DNA of 64,000 bases, from assembly GCF_003097235.1 (NCBI RefSeq), contig NZ_QEQQ01000005.1:62001-126000 (forward strand). Direction: 5' to 3'. Positions within the stretch are counted from its first letter, which is position 1. Each line of letters starts with the position of its first letter. Made by a program: the position numbers and the translations under genes. Shown here in pieces: positions 1-8,981 of the stretch. Source of the DNA: Pseudomonas sp. CC120222-01a. GTDB lineage: Bacteria; Pseudomonadota; Gammaproteobacteria; Pseudomonadales; Pseudomonadaceae. Below the pieces are notes generated by a model. The model saw nothing but the letters and a program-made list of their open reading frames with translations. It had not been told where the DNA came from and did no database searches.

Positions 1-332
1 CGAATGCCATAGGAGAACTTGTTCACCAGGATGAAATCGCCCACTTCCAGGGTCGGTTTCATCGACCCCGAAGGGATCTGGAACGGTTCGACCAGGAACG
101 AGCGCAGCACCAGCACGATGAACAGCACCGGGAAGAACGACTTGCCGTACTCAACCAGCAGCGGCTCTTTGTTCAGGCGCTCGACCACCGCCATTTCTGG
201 TTGGGTGACGCTGCCCTGGTAGTTGGCGATCGCTGCCCGCCGGCGCGGGGCCAGGAACAGCAGATCGATCAAACCCAGCAGACCGCAGACGAAGACGGCG
301 ATGACTAGCAACAGCGGGAAATTTAGCGACAT
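1..332 (-). CDS. lepB: Signal peptidase I LepB (N-terminal part, runs off the window)
   Basis: Cleaves signal peptides from exported preproteins at the periplasmic face of the inner membrane. About 110 N-terminal residues are visible: a first hydrophobic segment (residues about 4-27), a cytoplasmic loop, a second hydrophobic segment (about 67-80), then the signature IPSGSMKPTL, whose first Ser-Gly-Ser-Met carries the catalytic serine, and the start of the next conserved block. The ATG lies at 330-332, only 5 bp downstream of the lepA stop, so it follows lepA in the same transcription unit as in many proteobacteria. The Lys-containing block and C-terminus are outside the window. Confidence 0.95.
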   Translation of the reverse strand, partial: MSLNFPLLLVIAVFVCGLLGLIDLLFLAPRRRAAIANYQGSVTQPEMAVVERLNKEPLLVEYGKSFFPVLFIVLVLRSFLVEPFQIPSGSMKPTLEVGDFILVNKFSYGI

Positions 333-337
333 AGGAC

Positions 338-2137
338 CTAGCTATCCAACCTGAGCACGGCGAGGAAGGCTTCCTGTGGAATCTCCACGTTGCCCACCTG
401 TTTCATGCGTTTCTTACCGGCCTTCTGCTTCTCAAGCAGTTTCTTCTTACGGCTGACGTCACCACCGTAGCACTTGGCCAGTACGTTCTTTCTGAGCGCC
501 TTGACGGTTGTCCGCGCAATGATCTGGCCGCCAATGGCTGCCTGGATCGCCACGTCGAACATCTGCCGAGGGATCAGCTCCTTCATCTTCTCGGTCAACG
601 CACGGCCTTTGTAGGCCGCGTTGTCGCGGTGCACGATCAAGGCCAGGGCATCGACCTTGTCGCCGTTGATCAGTACGTCCAGCTTGACCAGGTTGGCCGA
701 CTGGTAGCGATCGAAATGATAGTCCAGCGAAGCATAGCCGCGGCTGGTCGACTTCAGGCGGTCGAAGAAGTCCAGGACCACTTCGTTCATCGGCATGTCA
801 TAGCGCACCTGCACCTGGCTGCCGAGGAACTGCATGTCGCGCTGTACGCCACGCTTCTCGATGCACAGGGTGATGACGTTGCCCAGGTGCTCCTGCGGAA
901 CCAGGATGGTCGCGGTGACGATCGGCTCGCGGAAATCGGCCACGGCCGAGACATCTGGCAGCTTCGACGGGTTGTCGACGACGATGGTTTCGCCGGTCTT
1001 CAATTCGAGCTCGTAGATCACGCTTGGCGCGGTGGTGATCAGGTCCAGGTCGTATTCGCGCTCCAGGCGCTCCTGGATGATTTCCATGTGCAGCATGCCG
1101 AGGAAGCCGCAACGGAAGCCGAAGCCCAGGGCGTCGGAGCTTTCCGGCATGTACTGCAGCGACGAGTCGTTGAGGGTCAGCTTCTGCAGGGCGTCGCGGA
1201 AGTCCTCGAAATCGTCGGAGCTGACCGGGAACAGGCCGGCGTACACCTGTGGCTGGATCTTCTTGAAGCCTGGCAGCACTTCGACTTCGGGGGTCGCGGA
1301 CAGGGTCAGGGTGTCACCGACCGGCGCACCGTGAATGTCCTTGATGCTGGCGATGATGAAACCCACTTCGCCGGCTTTCAGGTCTGCAGTCTGGGTATGC
1401 TTCGGGGTGAACACACCGACGCTGTCGACCAGGTGCACCTTGCCGGTGGACTTGACCAGGATCTTGTCGCCTTTCTTGACGCGGCCGTGGCGCACACGCA
1501 CCAACGAGACTACGCCCAGGTAGTTGTCGAACCAGGAGTCGATGATCAGCGCCTGCAGTGGCGCCTCGATATCGCCTTCCGGCGCGGGGATGGTCTGCAC
1601 CAGGCGCTCGAGCACCTCGTCCACGCCCATGCCGCTCTTGGCGCTGCAGGCCACGGCGTCGGTGGCGTCGATGCCGATGATCTTCTCGATCTCGTCCTTC
1701 ACGCGGTCCGGATCGGCCTGGGGCAGGTCCATCTTGTTCAGGACCGGCATGACTTCCAGGCCCTGCTCGATGGCGGTGTAGCAGTTGGCCACGGACTGGG
1801 CTTCGACGCCCTGGCCGGCGTCCACCACCAGCAGCGCACCTTCACAGGCCGCCAGCGAACGCGAAACTTCGTAGGTGAAGTCGACGTGACCGGGGGTGTC
1901 AATGAAGTTCAGCTGGTAGACCTTGCCGTCTTGCGCCTTGTAGTTGAGCGTGACGCTGTGGGCCTTGATGGTGATACCGCGTTCGCGCTCCAGGTCCATG
2001 GAGTCCAGTACCTGGGCCTCCATTTCGCGCGCCGACAGGCCACCGCACATTTGAATGAAACGGTCGGCCAGCGTCGACTTGCCATGGTCGATGTGGGCGA
2101 TGATGGAGAAATTGCGGATATGACTCAAATCACTCAC
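338..2137 (-). CDS. lepA: Elongation factor 4 (LepA), ribosomal back-translocase GTPase
   Basis: Translational GTPase that binds the ribosome and remodels stalled or mistranslocated complexes. The 599 residues match the usual family length. The P-loop [10 protein letters not shown] is near residue 14, the switch II region [10 protein letters not shown] near 78 and NKMDLP near 134, and the C-terminus has the LepA-specific [11 protein letters not shown] block. The start is GTG (2135-2137). It is followed by lepB after 5 bp. The mucD terminator lies upstream, so lepA probably has its own promoter in the 138 bp between the terminator and the start. Confidence 0.98.
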   Translation of the reverse strand: MSDLSHIRNFSIIAHIDHGKSTLADRFIQMCGGLSAREMEAQVLDSMDLERERGITIKAHSVTLNYKAQDGKVYQLNFIDTPGHVDFTYEVSRSLAACEGALLVVDAGQGVEAQSVANCYTAIEQGLEVMPVLNKMDLPQADPDRVKDEIEKIIGIDATDAVACSAKSGMGVDEVLERLVQTIPAPEGDIEAPLQALIIDSWFDNYLGVVSLVRVRHGRVKKGDKILVKSTGKVHLVDSVGVFTPKHTQTADLKAGEVGFIIASIKDIHGAPVGDTLTLSATPEVEVLPGFKKIQPQVYAGLFPVSSDDFEDFRDALQKLTLNDSSLQYMPESSDALGFGFRCGFLGMLHMEIIQERLEREYDLDLITTAPSVIYELELKTGETIVVDNPSKLPDVSAVADFREPIVTATILVPQEHLGNVITLCIEKRGVQRDMQFLGSQVQVRYDMPMNEVVLDFFDRLKSTSRGYASLDYHFDRYQSANLVKLDVLINGDKVDALALIVHRDNAAYKGRALTEKMKELIPRQMFDVAIQAAIGGQIIARTTVKALRKNVLAKCYGGDVSRKKKLLEKQKAGKKRMKQVGNVEIPQEAFLAVLRLDS

Positions 2138-2275
2138 GGGTCAACACTCGGAAAAGGCTGCGAGCCGGACGCCCGCCGAAAAATAGCCGGGAATTGTACC
2201 TTAAGCTGCTGGGATATGGGAGATTCCTCTATCGGACTGTACACAGCATTCGTCCCCGCAATTGTGAACTTTCAT

Positions 2276-2303
2276 GAAAAAGGGCAGCCGAAGCTGCCCT
2301 TTC
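2276..2303 (-). terminator. Intrinsic terminator after mucD
   Basis: Read on the minus strand there is a 10-bp perfect stem (AAAGGGCAGC / GCTGCCCTTT) with a TTCG tetraloop, followed by further T residues. It lies 17 bp after the mucD stop and before lepA, so it should separate the muc unit from lepA-lepB. Confidence 0.85.
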
Positions 2304-2319
2304 CTACCCCTGAGCCCGC

Positions 2320-3756
2320 TTATTCAGCGAGTTTGAAGGTGATGAAGCTGGCACGCCCCTGACGCAGTACGCGCATCGACACCGAACGGTTCTTCGGCAG
2401 GTCCTTGGCAATTTCGGTGAACTGCTTGGCCGACGCGACCGCCTGGTTGTTCAGGTGGCTGATCACGTCGCCCGGGCGCAGCCCGATCATCGCGGCCGGG
2501 CCGTCCTGGACTTCCTTGATGACCACGCCACCCTTGAGCTCCAGGGTCTTCTTCTGCTCGGCGGTCAGGTCCGATACCGACACGCCCAGGCGGTTGCTGT
2601 TGCGCTCGGCGCCGCCTTCAGGGCCAGCACCGGCACCGATGTCGGCATCGTCATCCGGCATTGGGCCGACCGCGACGTCGAGGGTCTGGCGCTTGCCGTT
2701 GCGGATGATTTCGAGCTTGGCTTTCTCGCCGTCCTTCAGGCTGCCGACCAGGTGCGGCAGGTCGGCCGACATGACGATCGGCTGGCCGTTCATGCTCAGG
2801 ATCACGTCACCCACCTGCAGGCCGCCCTTGGCTGCCGGGCCGTTTTCCAGTACTTGCGCCACCAGGGCACCGGCCGGCTTGTCGAGGCCGAACGATTCAG
2901 CCAGGTCCTTGTTGACCTCCTGGATCACCACGCCCAGCCAGCCACGGCTGACCTTGCCGTCTTTCTTCAGCTGGTTGGAGACATCGATGGCCACGTCGAT
3001 CGGGATGGCGAAGGACAAGCCCATGAAACCACCGGAACGGGTGAAGATCTGCGAGTTGATACCCACCACTTCGCCCTTCATGTTGAACAGCGGGCCACCG
3101 GAGTTACCCGGGTTGATGGCCACGTCGGTCTGGATGAACGGCACATAGGTGTCGTTGGGCAGCGTCCGGCCCTTGGCGCTGACGATACCTTTGGTCACCG
3201 AGTGGTCGAAGCCGAACGGTGAACCGATGGCCAGCACCCACTCACCGACCTTGAGCTTCTCCGAGTCACCCAGCTTGACGGTCGGCAGGTTCTTGCCCTC
3301 GACCTTGAGCAGGGCCACGTCGGTGCGCGGGTCAGTGCCGATCAGCTTGGCCTGCAGCTCGCTGCGGTCCGACAGGCGGACGATGATCTCGTCGGCATCG
3401 GCAACCACGTGATTGTTGGTCAGTACATAACCATCGCTGGAAATGATGAAGCCCGACCCCAGCGACATGGCCTCGCGCTGGCGGTCACCGCGTGGCGAAC
3501 GCGGCTGTTGCGGCATGTTGCGTTCGAAGAACTCGCGGAACATCGGCGGCAGGCCTTCGAGGTCCGGCATCTGCCCGGAAGCGACACGGTCCGGCAGCTT
3601 CTGCTTGGTGCTGATGTTGACCACGGCCGGCGAGGCCTGCTCGACCAGGGTGGTGAAGTCCGGCAGGGCTTCATCGGCCTGGGCGCTGAGCACCTGGCCG
3701 AGCATCAGCACGGCGGCGAACATCGTTAGGTAGGATTTCAAGCGTGGTATTGACAT
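2320..3756 (-). CDS. mucD: Periplasmic serine endoprotease MucD (DegP/HtrA family)
   Basis: HtrA-type periplasmic protease and chaperone that degrades misfolded envelope proteins and indirectly restrains AlgU. The 478-residue product has a signal peptide ending near AQADEA, a trypsin-like domain with TNNHVV (His), the Asp in RTDVALLKV and the catalytic serine in NPGNSGGPL, then two PDZ domains (about 265-355 and 385-475). I chose the ATG at 3754-3756, which opens the signal peptide and has GGGAG upstream; an in-frame start 18 codons earlier would put a non-signal extension in front. It is the last muc gene, after a 187-bp gap containing a terminator that follows mucB. Confidence 0.96.
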   Translation of the reverse strand: MSIPRLKSYLTMFAAVLMLGQVLSAQADEALPDFTTLVEQASPAVVNISTKQKLPDRVASGQMPDLEGLPPMFREFFERNMPQQPRSPRGDRQREAMSLGSGFIISSDGYVLTNNHVVADADEIIVRLSDRSELQAKLIGTDPRTDVALLKVEGKNLPTVKLGDSEKLKVGEWVLAIGSPFGFDHSVTKGIVSAKGRTLPNDTYVPFIQTDVAINPGNSGGPLFNMKGEVVGINSQIFTRSGGFMGLSFAIPIDVAIDVSNQLKKDGKVSRGWLGVVIQEVNKDLAESFGLDKPAGALVAQVLENGPAAKGGLQVGDVILSMNGQPIVMSADLPHLVGSLKDGEKAKLEIIRNGKRQTLDVAVGPMPDDDADIGAGAGPEGGAERNSNRLGVSVSDLTAEQKKTLELKGGVVIKEVQDGPAAMIGLRPGDVISHLNNQAVASAKQFTEIAKDLPKNRSVSMRVLRQGRASFITFKLAE

Positions 3757-3931
3757 ACGGCTCCCGTCACAACGAGCGGTAGTTGGAAATAGCCCTGCAC
3801 AAAGCAGCAAAGGCCAGGCTCCTAGAAGCCTGACCTATAGAAAATTTGCCGAAGGATTGCAAATGACAATGCTTTAATTTCATTTCAGCCGTGTGTCCCT
3901 TGGCCTGTGCATTGCCCTTGGTTCGGCCCGC

Positions 3932-3955
3932 AAAAGCGCGCCATCACTGGCGCGC
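3932..3955 (-). terminator. Terminator-like hairpin overlapping the mucB stop codon
   Basis: On the minus strand GCGCGCCA / TGGCGCGC forms an 8-bp GC stem with a 4-nt loop, followed by TTTT. The mucB TGA lies inside the hairpin (loop and stem edge). It probably ends or attenuates the algU-mucA-mucB message before mucD. Confidence 0.7.
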
Positions 3956-4906
3956 CTGGGCATCCTGAGGGCGCATCGACAGCGCGATACGTTCTGCCGT
4001 ACCCAGCGGAATTTCGCCGACCACGGTGACCTGCACCTTGCCCTTGGGTGTATTCAGCCGGCGTGAAACGGCCGAGGTCGGGCCAAGCTGGGTGCGCACA
4101 TCGGCACCGGCATCGTCCTTCACCGGCTCGAGGAACACCGAGAATCGGGCCAGACCATCGTCATACATCAGGCTACTGATCGAGCTGTTGCGCTCAGGAT
4201 CGCGGCGCACCGTACTGTTGATCAACTCGAACCCTGGCGGCAGCCAGTCCGAACGCCAACCGGCAACCGCTTCGCTGGTGGTACTGGCCACCCGCTCGAC
4301 CGGCTTGCATGCCGCACTGGCTTGCAGTTCCTGGTCGGTAGGTACGTCGGTGTCCAGGCGGGTCATCTGGAAGCGTTCGAGCAACTGCCCCTTGTCATTG
4401 AGCATCAATGAACGTAGCGGCAGGCCGGTACGGCGGTCCAGATGGAGTTCGAATGCGTAGCGGTGCTGGTCACGCGGTGTCAGCGTGACAATCACGGCGT
4501 CGCGGTCGGCGACCCGGGACTTGCCAGCCACGCTGAGGTCGTACCAGCTCATCAGCTTGAGGGGATCGAGCGAACGCTGTGCAGAATCGGGAGGGTTACC
4601 TACCCCGCTCGCCAAGGCACCACTGACGCACTGCACCTTGCCATCCACGCGCACGATTTCCTGGGCGGTACCATCGAGCTGCAGAAGCCGCTCGCTGACC
4701 TTGCCGTCCTGAACGCGATGCCAGATATCGTGGGAAGAAAAGCTGCCGTTACGTTCGTAGACGAAGGAGCCCTGGTAACTCTGCTTCTGCTCGGCCTGTG
4801 CCAGCTTGTTCAACCATTCACTCGCCTCGGGCGAGGAGTTGGCTGCCAACGCTGGCACCGTCATGCAGCTGCCTATCAGCAGCGACAGGAGAGGTAGCGC
4901 GCGCAT
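3944..4906 (-). CDS. mucB: Anti-sigma factor accessory protein MucB (RseB family)
   Basis: Periplasmic protein that binds the periplasmic part of MucA and shields it from regulated proteolysis, releasing on envelope or lipid stress. The 320 residues begin with a signal peptide (MRALPLLSLLIGSC to PALA). The N-terminal LolA-like lipid-binding lobe (about 25-200) is followed by the smaller MucB/RseB C-terminal lobe (about 215-315), the family's two-domain layout. The start is 12 bp after the mucA stop. A terminator-like hairpin sits over its stop codon. Confidence 0.95.
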   Translation of the reverse strand: MRALPLLSLLIGSCMTVPALAANSSPEASEWLNKLAQAEQKQSYQGSFVYERNGSFSSHDIWHRVQDGKVSERLLQLDGTAQEIVRVDGKVQCVSGALASGVGNPPDSAQRSLDPLKLMSWYDLSVAGKSRVADRDAVIVTLTPRDQHRYAFELHLDRRTGLPLRSLMLNDKGQLLERFQMTRLDTDVPTDQELQASAACKPVERVASTTSEAVAGWRSDWLPPGFELINSTVRRDPERNSSISSLMYDDGLARFSVFLEPVKDDAGADVRTQLGPTSAVSRRLNTPKGKVQVTVVGEIPLGTAERIALSMRPQDAQARQ

Positions 4907-4918
4907 GATCCTCCTTAC

Positions 4919-5509
4919 TTAGCGGTTTTCCAGGCTGGCGGCGCGGGCATACGGCAGGGCAGTTTCAGTGCCCTTGAGCGCGGATTCCTGCGCGTGCTGG
5001 CGCAGATAGCCTGGCAGACGCTGATCCCAGCCGGCCTGGTTCTGCAGCACGCCGTTGGCCATCGGCCCGGTCGGTTGCTCACTGCTTTCACTATAGCCTG
5101 CCAAAACCGCAGGGCCCTGACTTTGTGGCATGGTCAGGCCTTGCTGTGCAGGCTGCTGGGCAGCCAGTTCGGCACCGGTGATCTCGTCCTGGTTGTACAT
5201 GCGTACGCCGGCCAGCACCGCTACGGTGACCGAGGCAGCCACGGCCAGGCGGCCAATGCTGCGCCATGGGCCCTGCTTGACCTTGGCCGGCACGGCCTCG
5301 TCAGCCAGCGCGGCGGAGACCGCCGAGGCGATATCCAGCTTGGGCAGCAGCAGTTCCTTGTGCATCGCTGCGCGGGCTACCTGGTAACGCGACCAGGTGG
5401 CACGGGTTTCGGCATCGTCGACGGCGTTCAACACCCGACGCAATTCCAGTTCGTCCGCTTCGTTATCCATCACCGCGGACAGCGATTCCTGCAAAGCTTC
5501 ACGACTCAT
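4919..5509 (-). CDS. mucA: Anti-sigma factor MucA (RseA family)
   Basis: Single-pass inner membrane anti-sigma factor holding AlgU. The N-terminus, beginning MSREALQESLSAVMDNEAD, matches the AlgU-binding domain; a hydrophobic segment (about residues 86-103, LAVAASVTVAVLAGVRM) crosses the membrane; the rest is periplasmic. The 196 residues match the normal full length, so this is not one of the truncated mucoid mucA alleles. Spacing is 31 bp from algU and 12 bp to mucB. Confidence 0.96.
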   Translation of the reverse strand: MSREALQESLSAVMDNEADELELRRVLNAVDDAETRATWSRYQVARAAMHKELLLPKLDIASAVSAALADEAVPAKVKQGPWRSIGRLAVAASVTVAVLAGVRMYNQDEITGAELAAQQPAQQGLTMPQSQGPAVLAGYSESSEQPTGPMANGVLQNQAGWDQRLPGYLRQHAQESALKGTETALPYARAASLENR

Positions 5510-5540
5510 GGCGGTTCCTCTCTTGGCTGTCGCCGCTGTC

Positions 5541-6122
5541 TCAGGTTTCCTGCAACAACGGCTGCAGGGCTTTATCTATGGCCTCCCGAGCGCGGAAGAT
5601 TCGAGAGCGCACGGTACCCACCGGACATTGCATGACACTGGCAATGTCTTCGTAACTCAACCCGTCGAACTCACGCAGCGTCAGTGCCGTGCGCAGATCT
5701 TCGGGCAGTTGCTGGATGGTGCGATGGACAGTGCCTTCGATTTCATCCCGCAACAACGAGCGCTCTGGGGACTCGAGATCCTTGAGACCATGATCGCCGT
5801 CGTAAAACTCCGCATCCTCGGAGCTCACATCGCTGTCTGGCGGCCGTCTTCCACGGGACACCAGGTAGTTCTTCGCCGTGTTGATGGCGATGCGGTACAG
5901 CCAGGTATAAAACGCACTGTCACCGCGGAAATTGCCAAGCGCACGGTAGGCCTTGATAAAGGCTTCCTGTGCTACATCCTGGGCCTCGTGGGTGTCGTGA
6001 ACGAACCGCACGATCAACCCTAGAATCTTGTGCTGATACTTCAGCACCAACAGATCGAACGCTCGCCTGTCTCCGCGCTGCACGCGCTCGACAAGCTGCT
6101 GATCCTCTTCCTGGGTTAGCAT
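5541..6122 (-). CDS. algU: Extracytoplasmic stress sigma factor AlgU (AlgT/RpoE, sigma-22)
   Basis: ECF sigma factor directing envelope-stress, osmotic-stress and exopolysaccharide genes. The 193 residues have region 2 (DLLVLKYQHKILGLI to YTWLYRIAINTAKN) and region 4 (LPEDLRTALTLREFDGLSYEDIA to RSRIFRAREAI). An in-frame ATG two codons upstream (6126-6128) is possible, but the MLTQEEDQQLVERVQ start fits the family. It is the first gene of the muc operon and is preceded by two promoters of AlgU type, which implies autoregulation. Confidence 0.97.
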   Translation of the reverse strand: MLTQEEDQQLVERVQRGDRRAFDLLVLKYQHKILGLIVRFVHDTHEAQDVAQEAFIKAYRALGNFRGDSAFYTWLYRIAINTAKNYLVSRGRRPPDSDVSSEDAEFYDGDHGLKDLESPERSLLRDEIEGTVHRTIQQLPEDLRTALTLREFDGLSYEDIASVMQCPVGTVRSRIFRAREAIDKALQPLLQET

Positions 6123-6181
6123 GAACACTCCTCAGTGAACTCGAAGGAGCGTTGCCACAGCCTTTGTTCAGGCTTGCAACC

Positions 6182-6208
6182 ATAGACTCGGGCTTTGCGC
6201 AAAAGTTC
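6182..6208 (-). promoter_or_regulatory. AlgU-dependent promoter of algU (proximal)
   Basis: On the minus strand the -35 box GAACTT (6203-6208) is followed after 16 nt by TCTAT (6182-6186), the AlgU/sigma-E class consensus. The box lies about 60-85 bp upstream of the algU ATG. The sequence between the boxes closely resembles what I recall of the P. aeruginosa algU P1 promoter. Confidence 0.85.
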
Positions 6209-6374
6209 TCCCCTCCAAGCAAGTTTCCTGCGGCCCTTGGTCGGCTCGCACGGAAGACGCGGCGCGGTCACGGCCCGCTGCGTCGATAATCAGGTTTCGA
6301 ATACGCAGGTGTCAGCCCGAATAGAGCTGCCGCCCCGCGTCGCCGCGGCAAATGGTGGCGTGCGGACAGCCTTC

Positions 6375-6403
6375 ATAGGATTTCCGGCCGTGTCGGAAAG
6401 TTC
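6375..6403 (-). promoter_or_regulatory. Second AlgU-type promoter of algU (distal)
   Basis: On the minus strand GAACTT (6398-6403), a 17-nt spacer, then TCCTAT (6375-6380), about 255 bp upstream of algU. It is consistent with the multi-promoter arrangement known for algU in P. aeruginosa. The -10 box is less canonical than in the proximal promoter. Confidence 0.65.
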
Positions 6404-6557
6404 CCACAAAGATTGACGCGACGCCCTACATGGCATGGAAATTGGCTACCGCAGGCTGCTATAAAGGCAGCCCGGCCAGTATTCACGATAGTTTCACATT
6501 GCCATCTGCACGTGACTATTGTGCCGCGCCCTTTCCAAAGATTACTAGTGTCCCGAC

Positions 6558-8162
6558 ATGAGCCAACAATTCCAACATGATGTCCTGGTGATCGGCAGCG
6601 GCGCAGCCGGTCTCAGCCTGGCACTTAACCTTCCCGGCCATTTGCGCATTGCCGTGCTGAGCAAGGGCGACCTGGCCAATGGTTCGACCTTCTGGGCCCA
6701 AGGCGGGGTCGCTGCCGTACTCGACGATACCGACACCGTGCAGTCGCATGTCGAGGACACCCTCAATGCCGGCGGTGGCCTGTGCGACGAAGAGGCTGTG
6801 CGCTTTACCGTCGAGCACAGCCGCGAAGCCATCGAATGGCTGATCGAACAAGGTGTACCGTTTACCCGCGACGAGCACTACAGCGTCGATGACGGCGGTT
6901 TCGAGTTCCACTTGACCCGCGAAGGCGGCCACAGTCACCGACGCATCATCCATGCCGCCGACGCCACCGGCGCGGCCATTTTTACCACCCTGCTCGAACA
7001 GGCGCGCAAACGCCCGAACATCGAGCTGCTGGAGCAGCGCGTGGCGGTCGACCTGATCACCGAGCGCCGCCTGGGCCTGGCAGGTGATCGCTGCCTGGGT
7101 GCCTACGTGCTGAACCGCAACAGCGGCGAAGTCGACACCTTCGGCGCGCGCTTCACCGTGCTGGCCACAGGGGGCGCAGCCAAGGTCTACCTCTATACCA
7201 GCAACCCCGACGGCGCCTGCGGCGATGGCATCGCCATGGCCTGGCGCGCCGGCTGTCGGGTGGCGAACCTGGAGTTCAACCAGTTCCACCCGACCTGCCT
7301 GTATCACCCCCAGGCCAAGAGTTTCCTGATCACCGAAGCCTTGCGTGGCGAAGGCGCATTGTTGCGCCTGCCCAACGGCGAGCGCTTCATGCCTCGCTTC
7401 GACCCGCGCGAAGAACTGGCACCGCGCGATATCGTCGCCCGCGCCATCGACCATGAGATGAAGCGACTGGGCGTGGACTGTGTCTACCTGGACATCACCC
7501 ACAAGCCGGCCGACTTCATCAAGAGCCACTTCCCGACGGTGTATGAACGCTGCCTGGCCTTTGGCATCGACATCACCCGCCAGCCGATCCCGGTGGTTCC
7601 GGCGGCCCACTACACCTGTGGCGGGGTCATGGTCGACGATCGCGGCCATACCGATGTGCCCGGCCTGTACGCCATTGGCGAAACCAGCTTCACCGGCCTG
7701 CACGGCGCCAACCGCATGGCCAGCAACTCGTTGCTGGAGTGCTTCGTCTATGGCCGTGCCGCTGCGGCGGACATCCAGGCACACCTGGATCAGATCGCCA
7801 TGCCCAGGGCCCTGCCCTGCTGGGACGCCAGCCAGGTCACCGATTCGGACGAAGACGTGATCATCGCGCACAACTGGGACGAGTTGCGCCGCTTCATGTG
7901 GGACTACGTGGGCATCGTGCGCACCAGCAAGCGCCTGCAGCGCGCCGAGCATCGCGTGCGCCTGCTGCTCGACGAGATCGACGAGTTCTACAGCAACTAC
8001 AAGGTCAGCCGCGACCTGATCGAACTGCGCAACCTGGCCCAGGTGGCGGAGCTGATGATTCGCTCGGCGATGCAGCGCAAGGAAAGCCGTGGGCTGCATT
8101 ACACCCTGGATTACCCGGGAATGCTGCCAGAGGCCAAGGACACCATCCTCAGCCCGATCTGA
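6558..8162 (+). CDS. nadB: L-aspartate oxidase NadB
   Basis: FAD-dependent oxidation of L-aspartate to iminoaspartate, the first step of de novo NAD synthesis with NadA. The 534 residues begin [23 protein letters not shown], containing the FAD dinucleotide-binding GxGxxG. The FAD-linked block with [10 protein letters not shown] (about 38-47), the fumarate reductase/succinate dehydrogenase-like capping domain with [12 protein letters not shown] (about 128) and [13 protein letters not shown] (about 350) are all present. The gene is monocistronic here, divergent from algU and convergent with ygfX, whose 3' end it overlaps by 14 bp. Confidence 0.97.
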   Translation: MSQQFQHDVLVIGSGAAGLSLALNLPGHLRIAVLSKGDLANGSTFWAQGGVAAVLDDTDTVQSHVEDTLNAGGGLCDEEAVRFTVEHSREAIEWLIEQGVPFTRDEHYSVDDGGFEFHLTREGGHSHRRIIHAADATGAAIFTTLLEQARKRPNIELLEQRVAVDLITERRLGLAGDRCLGAYVLNRNSGEVDTFGARFTVLATGGAAKVYLYTSNPDGACGDGIAMAWRAGCRVANLEFNQFHPTCLYHPQAKSFLITEALRGEGALLRLPNGERFMPRFDPREELAPRDIVARAIDHEMKRLGVDCVYLDITHKPADFIKSHFPTVYERCLAFGIDITRQPIPVVPAAHYTCGGVMVDDRGHTDVPGLYAIGETSFTGLHGANRMASNSLLECFVYGRAAAADIQAHLDQIAMPRALPCWDASQVTDSDEDVIIAHNWDELRRFMWDYVGIVRTSKRLQRAEHRVRLLLDEIDEFYSNYKVSRDLIELRNLAQVAELMIRSAMQRKESRGLHYTLDYPGMLPEAKDTILSPI

Positions 8163-8610
8163 AACAGCTGTCGAACCTTCGACGGCTGAACTTCAGCCGC
8201 ACCCGCAAACGCCGGTGCTGGTCAGGCCCCAAGGCATCCCGAGGCACGCACTGGCTCTCACCGAGCCAGTGCCCTGCCCTGACGAAGCGCAACACCACCA
8301 AGCCCGGCACCGCCACGCTGTCCCGACACAAGCGCACCGGCTGCCAGCCGAGCGCCCGGCTGAACACGCGCCAGCCCGATGCGTCACGGCGCAAACCGGT
8401 CACGGCATGGGAATCAGTCAGCAGAATACGGCGGGGAATCGCCCAGCACGCGTGGGCAATACAAGCGACAAGAACACAAAGACCAAGCCACCAGGGCAGC
8501 GCGCTCAGCCACAAGACCAGTAGCGCCAGCACCTGGCAACCCAGGTAGGCCGCCAGCAACAGGCGCGAGCCCTGCCAGCGGCACTCGAAACACTCACTTG
8601 GGCTGGACAC
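8149..8610 (-). CDS. YgfX/CptA-family inner membrane protein
   Basis: About 153 residues starting at a GTG (8608-8610) inside the 3' end of sdhE, with two adjacent hydrophobic segments (about 15-50) and a soluble C-terminal region. This layout and the overlap with sdhE (ygfY) are typical of the YgfX/CptA family. E. coli YgfX has been reported as a membrane toxin affecting MreB/FtsZ, with YgfY proposed as antitoxin, but the SdhE flavinylation role is the better-established function of the partner. The 3' end runs 14 bp into nadB on the opposite strand. An upstream in-frame ATG (8700) would overlap most of sdhE and is unlikely. Confidence 0.75.
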   Translation of the reverse strand: MSSPSECFECRWQGSRLLLAAYLGCQVLALLVLWLSALPWWLGLCVLVACIAHACWAIPRRILLTDSHAVTGLRRDASGWRVFSRALGWQPVRLCRDSVAVPGLVVLRFVRAGHWLGESQCVPRDALGPDQHRRLRVRLKFSRRRFDSCFRSG

Positions 8611-8848
8611 GATCCAGAATGATGCGGACCATGCGCTGCAGCTCCGGGTCTTCCGACTCGGTACGCTCCATGAACCAGCCGAACATGTCCTGATCTTCAC
8701 AGCTCAACAGGCGGACATAAAGTTCGCGGTCGGCTTCGCTCAGGGTCGGATAGACCTCCTGGGTGAATGGCACCAGCAGTACGTCCAGTTCCAGCATGCC
8801 GCGGCGGCTGTGCCAGAAAAGCCGGTTGAGTTCAGTTTGTTCGACCAT
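8594..8848 (-). CDS. sdhE: FAD assembly factor SdhE (YgfY family)
   Basis: Small cytosolic chaperone that promotes covalent FAD attachment to succinate dehydrogenase and fumarate reductase flavoproteins. The 84 residues contain the family signature [11 protein letters not shown] (about 15-25, the RGxxE motif) and FGWFMER later. The start at 8848 is preceded by GAGGAGG, and upstream in-frame codons are spurious. It overlaps the ygfX GTG by 17 bp, suggesting translational coupling. A flavoprotein of the SdhA superfamily (nadB) lies nearby. Confidence 0.93.
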   Translation of the reverse strand: MVEQTELNRLFWHSRRGMLELDVLLVPFTQEVYPTLSEADRELYVRLLSCEDQDMFGWFMERTESEDPELQRMVRIILDRVQPK

Positions 8849-8981
8849 GGGGCCCTCCTCGAATGGTCGCGCAGTATACCGCGCAGTGAACGAAGCGACA
8901 CAGGGCGTTGGTCTAGTCACCTACCTATTTTGTTACTGGCGTTCTATGATGGCCGCCAGTCTTTAGCCACCGCGATGACCC

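Larger units (their letters stand above)
6123..6557. other. Divergent regulatory region between algU and nadB
   Basis: 435 bp without a coding sequence. It holds two AlgU-type promoters reading leftward into algU (listed separately). The nadB promoter should lie in the AT-richer stretch from about 6460 to 6545, but I cannot fix its boxes. No hairpin or small ORF stands out. Confidence 0.6.

Noticed and set aside
629..2362. Long plus-strand ORF (577 codons) opposite lepA
   Set aside because: It is antisense to a full-length LepA with all motifs. His/Val/Gln/Asp-rich translation is typical of the antisense frame of a GC-rich gene.
4919..5509. Possible mucoid-type mucA truncation
   Set aside because: The reading frame runs the full expected length with the transmembrane and periplasmic parts intact.
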